The notes: generated by a model not told the origin, from the sequence alone. DNA of 64,000 bases from Branchipolynoe longqiensis (GCA_030323885.1 CM059186.1:146631810-146695809); one strand, 5' to 3'. Positions 51,417-62,461 are shown, counted from the first letter of the stretch. Numbers and translations are program-made.

Positions 51417-51613
51417 GAAAATATGGTCCGGGCCTGGAGGGTGATGAAGGCGAGTGGCTAGGAGCAGCTAGGGCGGCCGGTTATAAGGGCCGAGAGAGGG
51501 GGGGAGGGGTTATGTAATGGTCCAACGGTCGAGGGAGGATGAGGGAGAGAGAGGAGGGGGGGGGGGGCGCTCCTTCCCCGCCACGAATCAAACGCAATGC
51601 GAGGATTACGACC
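51417..51613 (-). repeat. A1 repeat, outer 5' end of element 2
   Basis: 197 bp from GAAAATATGGTCCGGGCC to GGATTACGACC. Beyond it is AT-rich host DNA (AATGCACTG). Matches A2. Confidence 0.93.
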
Positions 51614-51998
51614 AATGCACTGTCCATCTTGAGTAATGGTTAACCACCTCATATGCATTTTCTTTAATGAGACTATAACGATTATCAAATATCATCAATT
51701 ATTTGGTTGTGAAATATTACAGGATTTAATCAATATTTAAAAAAACTCTTCCTCATATTTCAAATAACCATGTACTAGATGAATTTTGGGATCTAATAGG
51801 AGTCTTACTTCAATAATAGTTTAATGAAATCATGATTTCTGACGTGGGGAATTAATTGCATATTCTGCGCATAGAACTCATAGAATATTGTCATTGCTCC
51901 ACTAATAATTATCGTATATTTCCCAAATAAGACATTTTAACTGAAATTACGCCATTGGTGGACATTAGAAACTTTTCAATAGAATATATTATGTAGTG
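51614..51998. other. AT-rich host flank, no gene seen
   Basis: Sharp composition change from the GC-rich element. Nothing recognised. Confidence 0.5.
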
Positions 51999-52289
51999 GT
52001 GTTCTCTGTGGCGGAGTGGTTAGAGTGTCTGACTTTTTTCTAGCTCAGATTCCTAATCTGAAGGTCGGTGGTTTGATTCCCTGTGCCCCCACCTCTGCCA
52101 ATTTGGATTTCCACGGCTGTGTATAACTTAGAGCATCATCAAAGGCCAGTTGCTCTCATACCATGTCTATGTGGGGTGGGAGGTTAAAAATTCCTTGGGT
52201 CGGTAAAAGTGTAGGCTCAGGCTTTCTATCGACAAACTGTCTAATGGTGAAAACAAGTCTATGATAGGTAGTATAAGTCTTCAAGAAAA
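51999..52289 (+). mobile_element. SINE-A copy 4
   Basis: Plus strand: A-box-like TGGCGGAGTGGTTAGAGTG and B box GGTGGTTTGATTCC, with a full body. The terminal hairpin has lost one arm (AAGTCTATGATAGG), so this copy probably would not template well. Confidence 0.85.
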
Positions 52290-52590
52290 TGTAGTACAGT
52301 GAATTTGGAAGAATGCAAACGACATTTTCCCACTTTCACAGTTGGCTAAATAAAAGATGGCGCCCGATGGGTTAAGCTGCCACGTGTGCGGGCGTGTGGG
52401 CCGCTCCACGCACGGCGGCCGGCGCTGGTCCCCTGTGATCAGATAGCCTTCTCTGCGGTCACTCAGACGCCCATCTAACTGACATGGAATTAATTATCCC
52501 TGCTGGACTCAGCCTTGGTCTCTCGACATTTCCTTAAAGACCGACACTGGACGTGATAGAATAAGAACGCTGGTCTCCGCCTGCCAAAGC
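52290..52590. other. Intergenic, no gene seen
   Basis: Unique sequence with a GC-rich stretch near 52370-52430. Confidence 0.45.
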
Positions 52591-52593
52591 AAC

Positions 52594-52775
52594 GGGCCAC
52601 CCACACACCCACACACCCACACACCCACACACCCACAACACCCACACACACACCCACACACACACACCCACAACACCCACAACACCCACAACACCCACAA
52701 CACAAACAACACCCACAACACCAACAACACACACAACACCCACACACCCACACACACACCCACAACACCCACATT
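52594..52775. repeat. (CACACCCA)n/(CAACACC)n array
   Basis: About 180 bp of CACACCCA and CACAACACC units. Minus-strand Cys/Val/Gly-rich ORFs over it are artefacts. Confidence 0.92.
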
Positions 52776-52831
52776 TGCCGCATTCGCATTCGAATACCGC
52801 ATGCCGCATACCGCGTGTAAGGAATCTTAGC

Positions 52832-53290
52832 TTTAAGTTGCATGGTCCAATGAAACGTATTTTTTTCAACACCAAAACACTTATCTAAATTTGGTTCTAT
52901 ATATCCAAGTTAGATACTAGTGCATTACCTAAGGATTGGGGACAGCCTATAAAGAATAATCAGTGAATTTATTACCTCATCTCCTTGGACACCAGGAACA
53001 CTCATCAAGCAATTAGGTCAATCTCATGGCCTAATTAGCTATACCCTCATTCCAAGTACCATATATGTAACGTGCTCATCGCGAGATGTCAATACTCATC
53101 ATAGCACAAGGACTTTTGGAAAGCTTGTCGAAAGTATTTTGGGTTCTTTCAGCTGAAATTGCTTCAAAACTAACCATTTTTCATCAAAATGACTCCAGAC
53201 TAATGAGTGTTAGGTTATAACGATCAATTTGATATATTTATCTAAACAATAAAATAAAAATTCAAATGCCATCGGACCATGCAACTTTAT
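52832..53290. mobile_element. MITE-T copy
   Basis: The left end TTTAAGTTGCATGGTCCAAT and the right end CATCGGACCATGCAACTTTA pair as inverted repeats. Body shared with 45158-45645. Confidence 0.75.
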
Positions 53291-53640
53291 TGAAAGAGCA
53301 CACTGAGAATGGGATATTGGAGATCGAACCCAGTAGATCAGGATTGGCTTGTCACACACAATTCAATTCTGAGTACCTAGTCATGGCTATTATTGGTAGT
53401 TCTGTGACGTCACACAGTGAAGGGAAGGATGGACTTAACATAGGTTATAAAGCATCCATCACAACCTTCCAATTTACTTTCAGTGATAGTAGGGTTTGCA
53501 GTACTTCCCAAGTGTGTGTATGCCATAGACTACATCACTGAAGACAGACATATTGAATGACATACAGTTATAGCCACAGCGTGACCGCAGAGATCCTCAG
53601 ACCAAGGCTGGGCTCTAAATTACTCCTAGAGATTAGGTTG
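53291..53640. other. Intergenic, no gene seen
   Basis: Overlaps the tail of a 91-codon frame (53266-53541) that starts inside MITE-T and has no motif; not called. Confidence 0.45.
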
Positions 53641-53644
53641 TTTC

Positions 53645-53697
53645 CTTGTTTGTTGGAATATTTCGTCCTGGCAACATCTAAGGTGATATCAGGACGG
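53645..53697 (-). mobile_element. SINE-B 3' tail fragment
   Basis: TTTCGTCCTGGCAACATCTA, AGGTGATATCAGGACGGG: tail and hairpin only. Confidence 0.7.
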
Positions 53698-53867
53698 GAA
53701 AGATTAGATTGTCTAAAGCTATGCAAATTATTACGAGTCATATCTTATCATAATAATTGTGAATAAATGAAGTTGGTTTGGACATGTTGCAGTGCCTTTA
53801 AGCAATCAACGTTGAACCTCACCAGTAGGTACATTTACTTAGGTCCCGTAGACATCCTGATGTGATC

Positions 53868-54183
53868 AGACGGGATGGCTGGATGAGTTGAGCGTCCGTC
53901 CCCCGCTTTGGTAGATCGTGGAATTCAAAACCAATGACTTAAAAATTTATACTTGTTGCTTCCTAGCCAGGCACTCGGCATTAATAGGATTGTGCAAGGA
54001 CTGGTTGGTTCGGTATCAGGATAATGTGACTGAATGGGATATCATGTCATGGTGCTGGTCGCCTGGCCTCCCAGTGGGGTAGCAGTATGAAGTCACCATG
54101 AGTGCGCACTGTCACAAGTCGGTACCCGTCCTGATATGACCTTAGATGTTGCCAAGACGTAAAACTCCAAGAACCAACCAACC
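53868..54183 (+). mobile_element. SINE-B copy, near full length
   Basis: It starts CGGGATGGCTGGATGAGTTG (A box) with a damaged B-box region (GTGGAATTCAAAACC). Complete body and CAACC tail. Sense orientation. Confidence 0.85.
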
Positions 54184-54704
54184 TAGACAAGCCTTTCCGC
54201 TTGACTCCACCAAGGGTCAAACCCATGACCTCCTGTGCAGGAAGCAGACATAAATAGCAATGCCATCAGATTTGGTCCGACTCCTTGACCTGAATGACCT
54301 TCCCGATCGCCACCGATCGTCGCGCTCCAAGACAAATTATCGCACAGTGTACGGTGACATTACGCCCCATACAAATGGTGCTGGATAAATGAAGGCCTCG
54401 ACTTTCAGCCCCACTTCTGTGTTCATGAGTTGCACAAGCTTGGAATCAAAGAATAAAAATTGGAGAGCTTAAGAAGTGCTCTCCTGCAGGTGAATGGCGA
54501 TGCCTGCTGGGATGATTAAGGGGGGCGGGGGCTAGGTTTCAGGGGTCACATGCTCCCAGCAAAGAAGAGTGGGGCGACGCGGAAAGAAAATATGAGCCAG
54601 CTTTTAACAACCAGGTTTTGGGGTTTTTTTAGCTTCGGAAAGCCCAGTGGATACTAACCGACATCGAGACATGGAACCACGGAGGAGATGAATATTCGAA
54701 ATTC
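54184..54704. other. Intergenic, no gene seen
   Basis: Unique sequence. A short CGATCGCCACCGATCG palindromic patch lies near 54306. No gene. Confidence 0.45.
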
Positions 54705-54708
54705 CATT

Positions 54709-55279
54709 TTAAAGCTGCATAGTCCAATGAAAGCATCATTAACTTACAGCGTCAACAAAGGCCAGTTGCTCTCATACCATGTCTATGTGGTGTGGGAGGT
54801 TAAAAATCCCTTGGGTCGGTAAAAGTGTAGGCTCGGGCTTTCTCTCGATAAACTGTCTAATGGTGAAAACAAGTCTATTCTGACTTATCCATGATAGGCA
54901 GTATAAATCTTCAAGAAAAAAAAGAAAAAAAAAAGCCTTCGAAATTTGCCAACAAAAAAGGTATGTAGATTTAGATCATGCTTATCCAACTTAGATACTG
55001 GTGCACTTATTAAGCAGTTAGTGCTGTATAGAAGGGAATACTATTAGCAAGTCAAATTAATAGAATCTGTTACTACTGAAACATATGGTGTTAGAGTTTT
55101 GACCATGTATGTCAAAATTGACTTCGGCATGTTTTCATTTCAAATAAATCCAAAGTTAGCCATTGAAAATTTAATCAATTACATCAAAATAAAGCAAGGT
55201 AGATTCCTACAATCAATCTAATATATTCACCCAAAAAAAAATGGCAGAAACTCAAAACCATCGAAGGATGCAATTCTGA
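54709..55279. mobile_element. MITE-T copy interrupted by SINE-A
   Basis: The left end TTAAAGCTGCATAGTCCAAT and the degraded right end ACCATCGAAGGATGCAATTC bound it. A 5'-truncated SINE-A with A-tail sits at 54741-54934. MITE-T is therefore the older insertion here. Confidence 0.7.
54741..54934 (+). mobile_element. SINE-A copy 5, 5' truncated
   Basis: It lacks the tRNA-like head, starts within 'aacttacagcgtcaacaaagg', keeps the AAGTCTATTCTGACTT tail and ends in an A-rich run broken by one G. This truncation is typical of LINE-style target-primed reverse transcription. Confidence 0.85.
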
Positions 55280-56090
55280 AGTTGTGTAGCAGTCCTTACT
55301 TGAGCTTCGTCACCACGCGATGGAAGTAGGGACTGTGCTGCCACCTGTTGGCCCTACATGGCAATAGGTGGCAGCAGGTTAGCCAACGGCGTGGGGGTGG
55401 AGAGGGGGCGGGGCGCCTTGAGACATCACCCTCTTTCTACTATGACTGGCTAGTGGCCACACCCTTTGAGAGGTTACCTGCGACCTGGATGGTCAGGGTG
55501 TAAAATATTTGGACTTTTTAGTTCAGCTTCATAAATAAATAATAGTTTAAATAAATTCTAAAATATCTCCTTTTCACAAAACTCATATGTGAAGCATTAA
55601 GAAAACGGTTTTAATCATATTTAAATCAACCAGATATTCCTATGAAGTCATTATAATAATATTCCATTTATATAAGTAGCACTATAAAACCGCTCTAATA
55701 ATACCTAATTCATTCTATCATGTTGGTAAATACATATGCATAATGTTCAAACCAAGTTGTGAAATCATGGGAGATTATGTATATTAAGTGAAGTGATAAT
55801 TAATATCAGATTGTTCTTAGGTTCTACATCAAATATAACCACTGGAAATAAGAACTCTGCAAAATTATTACTGTATTGGTATATTTACATGTATTACTGA
55901 ATTGAAGTCTGTTGGTATTATATATTGTATAAACGGAGGTAAATGATGAAACTAAGGCCAGCATATACAGTTGCTGCAGACTGTGGTTTCTTCACCCAGA
56001 CAAATAGTCTGTGAAGAATGCCACAGAATGGGTACAATAATTAAGTCAAGAAACTGAGTTCTGTGTGCCTGTTACGGGAGATATTTGAAG
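55280..56090. other. AT-rich intergenic, no gene seen
   Basis: The GC-richer part 55300-55500 contains 'gccacctgttggccc...ggtggcagcagg', a loose inverted repeat. No ORF of note. Confidence 0.5.
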
Positions 56091-56300
56091 TGGAAACATG
56101 CCAAATTAATTTCGGCATGCTTGTCAAACCTCTGACCACTTCAGCTTCAGCAGAAACAGGTTCTATTACTATGTAGTAAAGAATACTTAATAAATGCATC
56201 AGTGTCTAATTTAGATAGCTAGGTGCAAATCTATCTAGATAAGTGCTTTGCGTTAAAAGATGTGATTTTATTTTACCGGATTATGCAACTTTAAGGTCAA
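56091..56300. mobile_element. MITE-T fragment
   Basis: Body phrases (gagatatttgaagtggaaacatgcc; acaggttctattac) and the right end ACCGGATTATGCAACTTTAA match the family. The left end is absent. Confidence 0.6.
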
Positions 56301-56452
56301 TTCCCGGCAAATCTTCCTTTCACTGTTGTCTTGTGTGTATTCCAAACTTTAATTGGTAATTAATGACAGCCGAGTGTATTGTTGATGTTTGCCACAAATA
56401 TGATGGGTTTTCTTTCCTCTGAAGATCATATGGCGACTTTTCTTTACCATGT

Positions 56453-56764
56453 TTGTTTTTTTTCTTGAAGAATTATACTGCCTATCATGGATAAGTCAGA
56501 ATAGACTTGTTTTCACCATTAGACAGTTTGCCGAGAGAAAGCCCGAGCCTACACTTTTACCAACCCAAGGGATTTTTAACTTCCCACACCACATAGACAT
56601 GGTATGAGAGCAACTGGCCTTTGTTGACACTGTAAGTTATACACAGCGGTGGAAATCCAAATTAGCAGAGGTGGGGCACAGGGAATCGAACCACCAACCC
56701 TCAGATTAGGAGTCCGAGCTAGAAAAAGTCAGACACTCTAACCACTCTGCGACAGAGAACACCA
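56453..56764 (-). mobile_element. SINE-A copy 6
   Basis: Minus strand, complete, with T-run 56455-56463 (A tail complement), hairpin AAGTCAGAATAGACTT and B box GGTTCGATTCC near 56690. Confidence 0.87.
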
Positions 56765-56875
56765 CGAATTCATGAATGTTCATTGAATATCTTTGGGACC
56801 TATTCAGATTTCAGAGCTCTCCCAACTGTAGTGAAGTAAGAGCAGCTCAAATAGTTCCCCAGGTTCCAACTGTAT

Positions 56876-57231
56876 TTAAAGTTGCACAGTCCGATGCTTC
56901 TGAGTCTTTGCCATTTTCTGAGATGAATAAATTAGATTAATCATTATAGTCTACTTTACTTTAGTTTGCAGTAACTTTATATTTTAAATGGTTAACTTTG
57001 GAGATATTTGATGCGAAGACATGCTAAATCAATTTTGGCAAGCAAGTCAAAACTCTGACACCTTAGGCTTCAGTAGTAACAGGTTCTATTAAAATGACTT
57101 AATATTCCATTCTATGCAGCAACAAATGTTTAATAAGTGCATCAGTACATACATTGGATATGTAGAATTAAATCTAAATAAGTGCTTTGGTTTTGAAAAT
57201 GTGATGTTTTCATCGGACTATCCAGCTTTAA
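56876..57231. mobile_element. MITE-T, intact reference copy, 356 bp
   Basis: TTAAAGTTGCACAGTCCGATG at the left mirrors CATCGGACTATCCAGCTTTAA at the right (~21 bp inverted repeats, two mismatches). If the outer TTAA is the target duplication, this is a TTAA-inserting family (piggyBac or Kolobok like). No ORF. Confidence 0.8.
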
Positions 57232-57272
57232 TGCCGACGGGAAGTGAACTGCGTGGGAGTTTTGCTACCCCT

Positions 57273-57452
57273 TGTGAAAGTACAACGCCTGAACGCTTTG
57301 ACTTCTGGATACTGAATGACTTTAATCCCCTCCGGCTCTCAAACCATAGGTGGCCAAACTTTTCCATGACGTCATCTCATTTGCATATATTACAGACATG
57401 TCTAGACGTCTAGCCATCTAGATGTCTAGACGTCTCTTATGCATATATCACA
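57273..57452 (-). repeat. 3' LTR
   Basis: 180 bp with TG...CA ends on the coding strand. It differs from the 5' LTR at about a dozen positions plus a ~9 bp indel in the TCTAGACGTCTAG palindromic patch, so it is not a brand-new insertion. Confidence 0.9.
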
Positions 57453-58050
57453 TCCCCCCCCTCAAAGTATTTCTGAGACATGAAATGTTTCAAAATCCCC
57501 ATAAAACATACCAGGTTTACTCATTCATCATACAGTAATACAATAAAATATACAAGCACTTAACTTAAGCGAGTAGGCATAAGTAAGTAAGTAAGTAACT
57601 TAAACCACAGGTTTAGCGAGTGTCCGAGCGCACTATGGCACTGAAGTCCTTTGAACTGTCCAGCTGTTTAACCTCCACATAACACATTGTCCATAATGGC
57701 ACAATAATAATACATATTCAGTTGTATTTTCTTTCTATTGCCAAAACAATTACCATCACTAATAACTAGTCCATAGCAATATTATGATGGAATTATATAT
57801 CAATATCAGTGGCCTGGCATCCGATGCTTGCATCTCGGTGCTCCGTGTTCACTGCTTGCTGCCTCACCTGTTGCTTAGCTGGCCTGACGTTCTGCGCGTC
57901 TTCATCCTGGCCATTTTCATTACAGCTGTTCGTCTCTGTCGACGATCTGTGCATCTGTGCTTTTTGGCATCTGTGCAGTGGTGTCTGTGCCTCTAGGCAT
58001 CCGTGCATTTGTGGGCCATCACTTAGGGCCCTGTCTTCCAATCTATCCAT

Positions 58051-58326
58051 TCAAATATGGGGTTCTGCTTGCTTGTCTGTGAGTGGTCCGATCCTGTCTC
58101 GGTCAGCGAGCACGATGGACATATTGGCGAAAACTTTTTGTGCTTCTTCGCCAGCAATGTGAAGAAAGATGTAGCATTGCACTCGTTCTGTCTTCAATAT
58201 GACACCTGCAGCAGTGGCGTATATGTCATATGCTCTGATCCATGTTTTCCAGTTCGATCTGGTGTTGTTGCTGAGGACAAGCTGACCAGGCGGCCGCAAA
58301 CCCGGCAGTGTATTCGCGGGCGCCAT
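58051..58326 (-). pseudogene. Gag N-terminal fragment of the Gypsy-type element
   Basis: 91 codons from the ATG at 58326: MAPANTLPGLRPPGQLVLS, NWKTWIRAYDIYATAAGV, LHIAGEEAQKVFANM. The W-x6-Y/F and LHxxGEEA pattern is typical of Ty3/Gypsy gag N-termini in animals. The stop at 58051 precedes most of the capsid and the zinc knuckle, so it cannot form a normal gag. The following frame (57793-58050) has no recognisable domain. Confidence 0.8.
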
Positions 58327-58344
58327 TCTTTCTATCTGACACCA

Positions 58345-58516
58345 TGTGAAAGTACAACGTCTGAACACTTTGACTTCTGGATACTGAATGACTTTAATCC
58401 CCTCCAGCGCTCAAACCATAGCTGGCCAAACTTTTCCATGACATCATCTCATTTGCATATATTACAGACGTGTCTAGACGTCTAGCCGTCTAGACGTCTC
58501 TTACTCATATATCACA
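58345..58516 (-). repeat. 5' LTR
   Basis: 172 bp, homologous to the 3' LTR. The PBS begins right after its CA end. Confidence 0.9.
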
Positions 58517-58554
58517 CCCCTACTGCATGAAATCAGGCATGGGAAGTTTGTTTT

Positions 58555-58912
58555 GTTTGCTCGCTCATGGCGACTTAATAGTGTTGTCCCAAAGGGAGAC
58601 CACGCGCCGGCACCATGACCCAATATCACACCCACTCACATTGTTCTGCTCCTGAGCTAACGCAGTCCATGCCCTGGCCTAGTAATGGCAGGGGATTGGT
58701 CAATTAGGGGACGCGTAGTGGCTGAATCGGTAAGAGCACAGGCTTCCCGTGTGGAAGGTCAGAGTTTGAATCCCGTCCGAGTCAAACCAATGACTTACAA
58801 AATGTATACGTATTGTTGCCTAGCCTGGCGCCTTGATCTTTTGTAAGTCACTGGCTTTGACTCGGTCGGAACTCGAACTCCTGACCCTCCACACTGAAAG
58901 CCGGCGCTGTTG
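58555..58912. mobile_element. Composite of SINE-B pieces in both orientations
   Basis: 58560-58705 is a minus-strand body. 58713-58832 is a plus-strand tRNA-like head (GTGGCTGAATCGGTAAGAGC; GAGTTTGAATCCC). 58838-58912 is a minus-strand head (complement of a B box AGTTCGAGTTCC). The heads face each other, which could fold as an inverted repeat. Confidence 0.65.
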
Positions 58913-59305
58913 GCAGGAACGGGATAAACACAATGGTATAGGTGTGTGGTAAAAGAATGGATTCTTCAAATTCACAAACATGCAATGGAGGATTTGTGAT
59001 GCTTTCCTCGAAGACTCCAATCGACTTTCTATTGTAGTGAGGTACTTTAGAACAAGGATTTCTATAATTAACGGTTTATAACCCTACAAACTGTTTCAGG
59101 ACTATAAGAATTGTGCCCTGATCTGTTTTCTATTGCTAGATTACCTCATATAGGAAAATTATTAGAACAAACTGACCCCTAACGGTCACGACTCGCCGCC
59201 AGAAATCGACCTTCCATTCTATATTTGGTAGATCGTGGTGTAAAATATTCCGACATTCGGCAAGGGGGGAATGCAATTGTTCTATTACTGATCGGTGTAC
59301 TTGGC
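58913..59305. other. Intergenic, no gene seen
   Basis: Unique sequence, short frames only. Confidence 0.45.
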
Positions 59306-59307
59306 TA

Positions 59308-59326
59308 GGTGCATATATATATATAC

Positions 59327-59361
<35 letters not shown>
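59308..59361. repeat. (TA)n microsatellite
   Basis: About 50 bp of TATA with one CA and one AA interruption. Confidence 0.93.
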
Positions 59362-59765
59362 CGGGTTGGTGGTGCCTGAGTGGGATGTAAATAGGCATAG
59401 TAGTGCTGGCAGGTCTGGGTGTGATTGCACTCAGGGCCTAGCCCTTCTGCTGGGGTAGGAGTCACCACACTCAAAAGGTCAAGGTTGGTGGTGGCTAAGG
59501 GACCAGATAGCTACTGGTGGTGGGCAGACCACTGGTATCCATGGAGACCAGGAATGCTGGATTCCTATTGGTGAAAGCAGGAATGCTAGATTCCTATTTG
59601 TTGAAGGAGGTGGTATGATACTCTACCAAGAACCCATGTAACTATATAATAATAAACCAGAGGGCTGGACTCCCTCTCTTATACTTTACTCTCTTCCTTT
59701 CTCTTTGTCTGTATTGTTTTCCTCATAGCCTATGTATACAGCAACATATCCAAGTATTAGATTCT
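59362..59765. other. Possible LINE 3' end, otherwise unidentified
   Basis: It holds a 28-30 bp tandem duplication (AGGAATGCTGGATTCCTATT near 59549, again near 59580). It contains 'acccatgtaactatataataataaa', which resembles LINE 3' termini with TAA-type tails. No coding remnant is visible, so this is tentative. Confidence 0.3.
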
Positions 59766-59767
59766 AC

Positions 59768-60478
59768 AGTGGAATTCGAACCCCTGTTCGAGTAAAACCA
59801 ATGACTTAAAAGTTGATACTTGTCACTTCCTCGCCAGGCGTTCTGCATGACAGTATAACCCCATTAAACCAAGCTCGGTTAAACCAAACGATCAGTTAAT
59901 CCAAACTTTTTTCGGCGGCCTGGCAAAATACTACCATTTATCATATAAAAAAGTTGGTTAAACCAAAGTTGGTTAAGCCAAATTATCGGTTAATCCAAAC
60001 AAAATTGTCTGACCCCAGGCCACTTCCGGCACAGTTAAACCAAACTTTCATGTGGTTATAAGGTCATCTGAAACCCCAAGCGAGCTTGGTTTAATGGGGT
60101 TATGATGTATATACATAAAAAAACAATCTATGTGTCCAGATACATTGTATATTACATTCATAATGCACCCGCATTTTTGCCAAAGCCAAGTCAAAGTCGA
60201 AGCCAAAGCTCGGTTAAACCAATGATTGGATAATCCAAACAAATTTCTAGGGTCCCTTCAAGTTTGGTTTAACGGGAATATACTGTATTAGGATAGGGCA
60301 AGGACTGGTTGGCTCAGTGTCAGGATAATGTGACTGAGTGGGGTATCAGGTCATGGTTCTGGTGGCCTAGTTTCCTGTTGTGGTGACACTATAAAGTCGC
60401 CATGAGTGTGCACTTTCACAAGTCGGTACCCGTCCTGATATGACCTTAGATGTTGCCAGAACTCCAACAACCAACAAC
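59768..60478 (+). mobile_element. SINE-B copy split by a pogo-like MITE
   Basis: The left part (59768-59850) has B-box-like GGAATTCGAACCCC and runs to 'ccaggcgttctgcat'. The right part (60286-60478) resumes at 'ttaggatagggcaaggactgg' and runs to a CAAC tail. Joining them restores the SINE-B order, so the MITE is younger. Confidence 0.85.
59851..60285 (+). mobile_element. Pogo-like MITE inside SINE-B
   Basis: CAGTATAACCCCATTAAACC at the left and ...ATATACTG|TA at the right. The left TA is mutated to GA. It is shorter than the 27.2 kb copy because part of the middle is deleted near 60080. Confidence 0.82.
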
Positions 60479-60720
60479 CTTACAGTCTTCACTGAAACTA
60501 TGCGAAAACCTGCCAGCTGCAACGTGCAACTAAATAAACTCGCGGCAATTTATTTTATGCAAATAGTTTCGGAAGCTTGTTAATTAAAGATATCTGTTAT
60601 AAACTATTCAGGGAACTTTGGTTGATTGCATGTCCAGTCGATGTAAGTGGATCTCCTGCACATGCGCTGGATGTAGGGTATTGTCTTATTTCAATGTCGC
60701 TTCATATAATTATATATATA

Positions 60721-60960
60721 TGAAGAGTTCAGGCGCAAAACCCCGTAAATGCCAATCAAAAAATCGTGATAAAATAAAAGGTTTTACCTCAATATAATTT
60801 TAATTCTCACTAATTCCACTTTTGCTGTGTTGACTTGATTATGGAGCACTGCTGAGTAAACATGTAGGAATGTAACAAATAAAATGTTTGAAGGTTTGAT
60901 TCCGATGTTTATCCTAATTTTTGGAATGGCGTTTACGGGGATTTGGGCCTGAAATCTTCA
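60721..60960. mobile_element. MITE-G copy 2, TA-flanked
   Basis: TGAAGAGTTCAGGCGCAAAA at the left mirrors the right end (complement TGAAGATTTCAGGCCCAAAT). Terminal repeats of ~36 bp include CCCCGTAAAYGCCA. TA on both sides within a TATATA context. Collinear with 16513-16754. Confidence 0.78.
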
Positions 60961-61135
60961 TATATATAATTAAATTATGCACATATATGCCTAATTTATA
61001 TATAAACGATATATATATATGTAATTATTTATAAGACACACACACTCTGTGGGTTTGACAGCATCTTTTTGGTGATAGAAAATGAACCAAAATCAGATGA
61101 ATTTGTGACTTCTTTTTTTTTAAAGTAAGGTAAAT

Positions 61136-61475
61136 GGCAATAGAAGGGAATTAGTAATAGATGGTCGATGGCAATAGAAGGTAAGTGGTCATGGAAGTGA
61201 GTGGTAATAGAATGCAAATGGCAATAGAAGGTATATGGCAGTGGAAGGTGTCCTGCAGTAGAATGTATATGGCAGTAGAAGGTATTTGGCAGTAGAAGGT
61301 GTAATGCAGTAGAAGGTATATGGCCATCGAAGGTATATGGCAGTAGAAGGGGTATGGCAGTAGAAGGTATATGGCAGTGGAAGGTACATGGCAGTAGATG
61401 GTATATGGCAGTAGAAGATATATGGCAGTAGAAGGTATATGACAGTAGAAGGTATATTACAGTAGAAGGTATATA
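61136..61475. repeat. 17 bp minisatellite, left block
   Basis: Units of AGTAGAAGGTATATGGC; the GGC variant dominates here. Continues at 62462 beyond an inserted element. Pseudo-ORFs on the minus strand (Tyr/His/Ser/Thr repeats) are artefacts. Confidence 0.93.
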
Positions 61476-62461
61476 GACTACATCACGGTTCCGACTGCGC
61501 ATGCGCTGAAAATGGCATTGGGAGCAAAGCAGAGGAGTACCGCCATTGAGTTTGCCAATACGCGCAGTGATAAACGTCAGTTTTATTCAAAATTAATAGA
61601 AATCCAAAACCCTAACCTTATTATTTTAATATAATCTTTTTGTTAAACATGTTTTCTATATGGGTTCCAAGCGGTTTGTGTCTAAGTGGTGTGGTTTTAT
61701 CAATATTTTACTTTTTCTGTATGGAGATTGCTCACTGCCATTGACAATGCATTGATGATTGAGTATGGCATACGGCCATTGAGTTTGCCGATACGCGTAG
61801 GGCGAAACTGGCATCTTATTCAAAATAAATAGAAATACATAACAATTTGGCATAAAAATGGACAGAAGGATGCAATATAATAATATAACGAATATGATTA
61901 AGACACAACTCTCCATAATTAAGCATTTTGAGCTAAGAAACATACAATTTCAGTCACTTTACAGGCTGATGTTTACATCACCATTGATTAGCCAGAAGTA
62001 ATTCTTGTTCTAAATATTAAAATGTCAAATGTGTCACAAAACCTTGTTTCAAAGAAATATATAACCAATATCTGATTAACCCTACTCATTTTCTACTTCT
62101 ACATATGTCATTAACCATAGGATATAAATAAAAACATGAATAAAATAAGTAAAATTGACTCTGGCTATGGCTCTAACACTAGTCTGAGTGCCTAGATTTT
62201 TCTAAATCTAAATGCACATGGCATAAGATGTCCTGATTATATTGATGTAAATGCAATGCTGGATAAAAGATTAATATCTTAATTTATTATATATATTCTT
62301 TTAGTTGGTATTCTATGTTTCAAACAAGAGCTGAAATGAGCTGAAACTAGCACATTTCATAGCTGCACCCAGTGTATTAGCATGTGCCATGTGCTTCTGG
62401 GGGGTTGTTTTGCTCTGCCGCATCCCACAATGCACCACACCGCTGGAACCGTGATGTAGTC
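61476..62461. mobile_element. TA-flanked inverted-repeat element, 986 bp, inside the 17 bp minisatellite
   Basis: GACTACATCACGGTTCC at the left and its exact complement GGAACCGTGATGTAGTC at the right, each next to TA (61474-61475; 62462-62463). Deleting the element and one TA restores a normal minisatellite unit (GGTATATTACAGT). The interior contains two copies of CCATTGAGTTTGCCRATACG (about 61540 and 61772) and no transposase. Non-autonomous, Tc1/mariner-like by its target. Confidence 0.82.

Larger units (their letters stand above)
45825..51613 (-). mobile_element. Ngaro-type retrotransposon 2 with split direct repeats, complete but frameshifted
   Basis: Minus-strand order: A1 (51613-51417), gag-like, RT/RNase H, tyrosine recombinase, B1 (46517-46293), A2 (46292-46091), B2 (46050-45825). 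A1 matches A2 and B1 matches B2, the A1-ORFs-B1A2B2 architecture of Ngaro/PAT elements. The A2/B1 junction (46292/46293) abuts the same bases that form the two outer ends (51613, 45825), as predicted for integration of a circular intermediate. No flanking duplication is seen. All three ORFs carry frameshifts, many near G-homopolymers. GC content is far above the surroundings. Confidence 0.9.
57273..58516 (-). mobile_element. Ty3/Gypsy-type LTR retrotransposon, internally deleted
   Basis: Minus strand: 5' LTR 58516-58345, primer-binding site (complement of 58333-58344, TGGTGTCAGATA, tRNA-Leu-like), a short gag, ~600 bp without pol, polypurine tract (complement of 57453-57468), and 3' LTR 57452-57273. 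LTRs begin TGTGATATATG and end TTTCACA. An exact 5 bp duplication CCCCT flanks it (57268-57272 and 58517-58521). It is only 1.24 kb, so it lacks protease, RT and integrase and must depend on a relative. Confidence 0.9.

Noticed and set aside
58057..58485. 142-codon plus-strand ORF
   Set aside because: It runs antisense through the gag fragment and into the 5' LTR, so it is a shadow.
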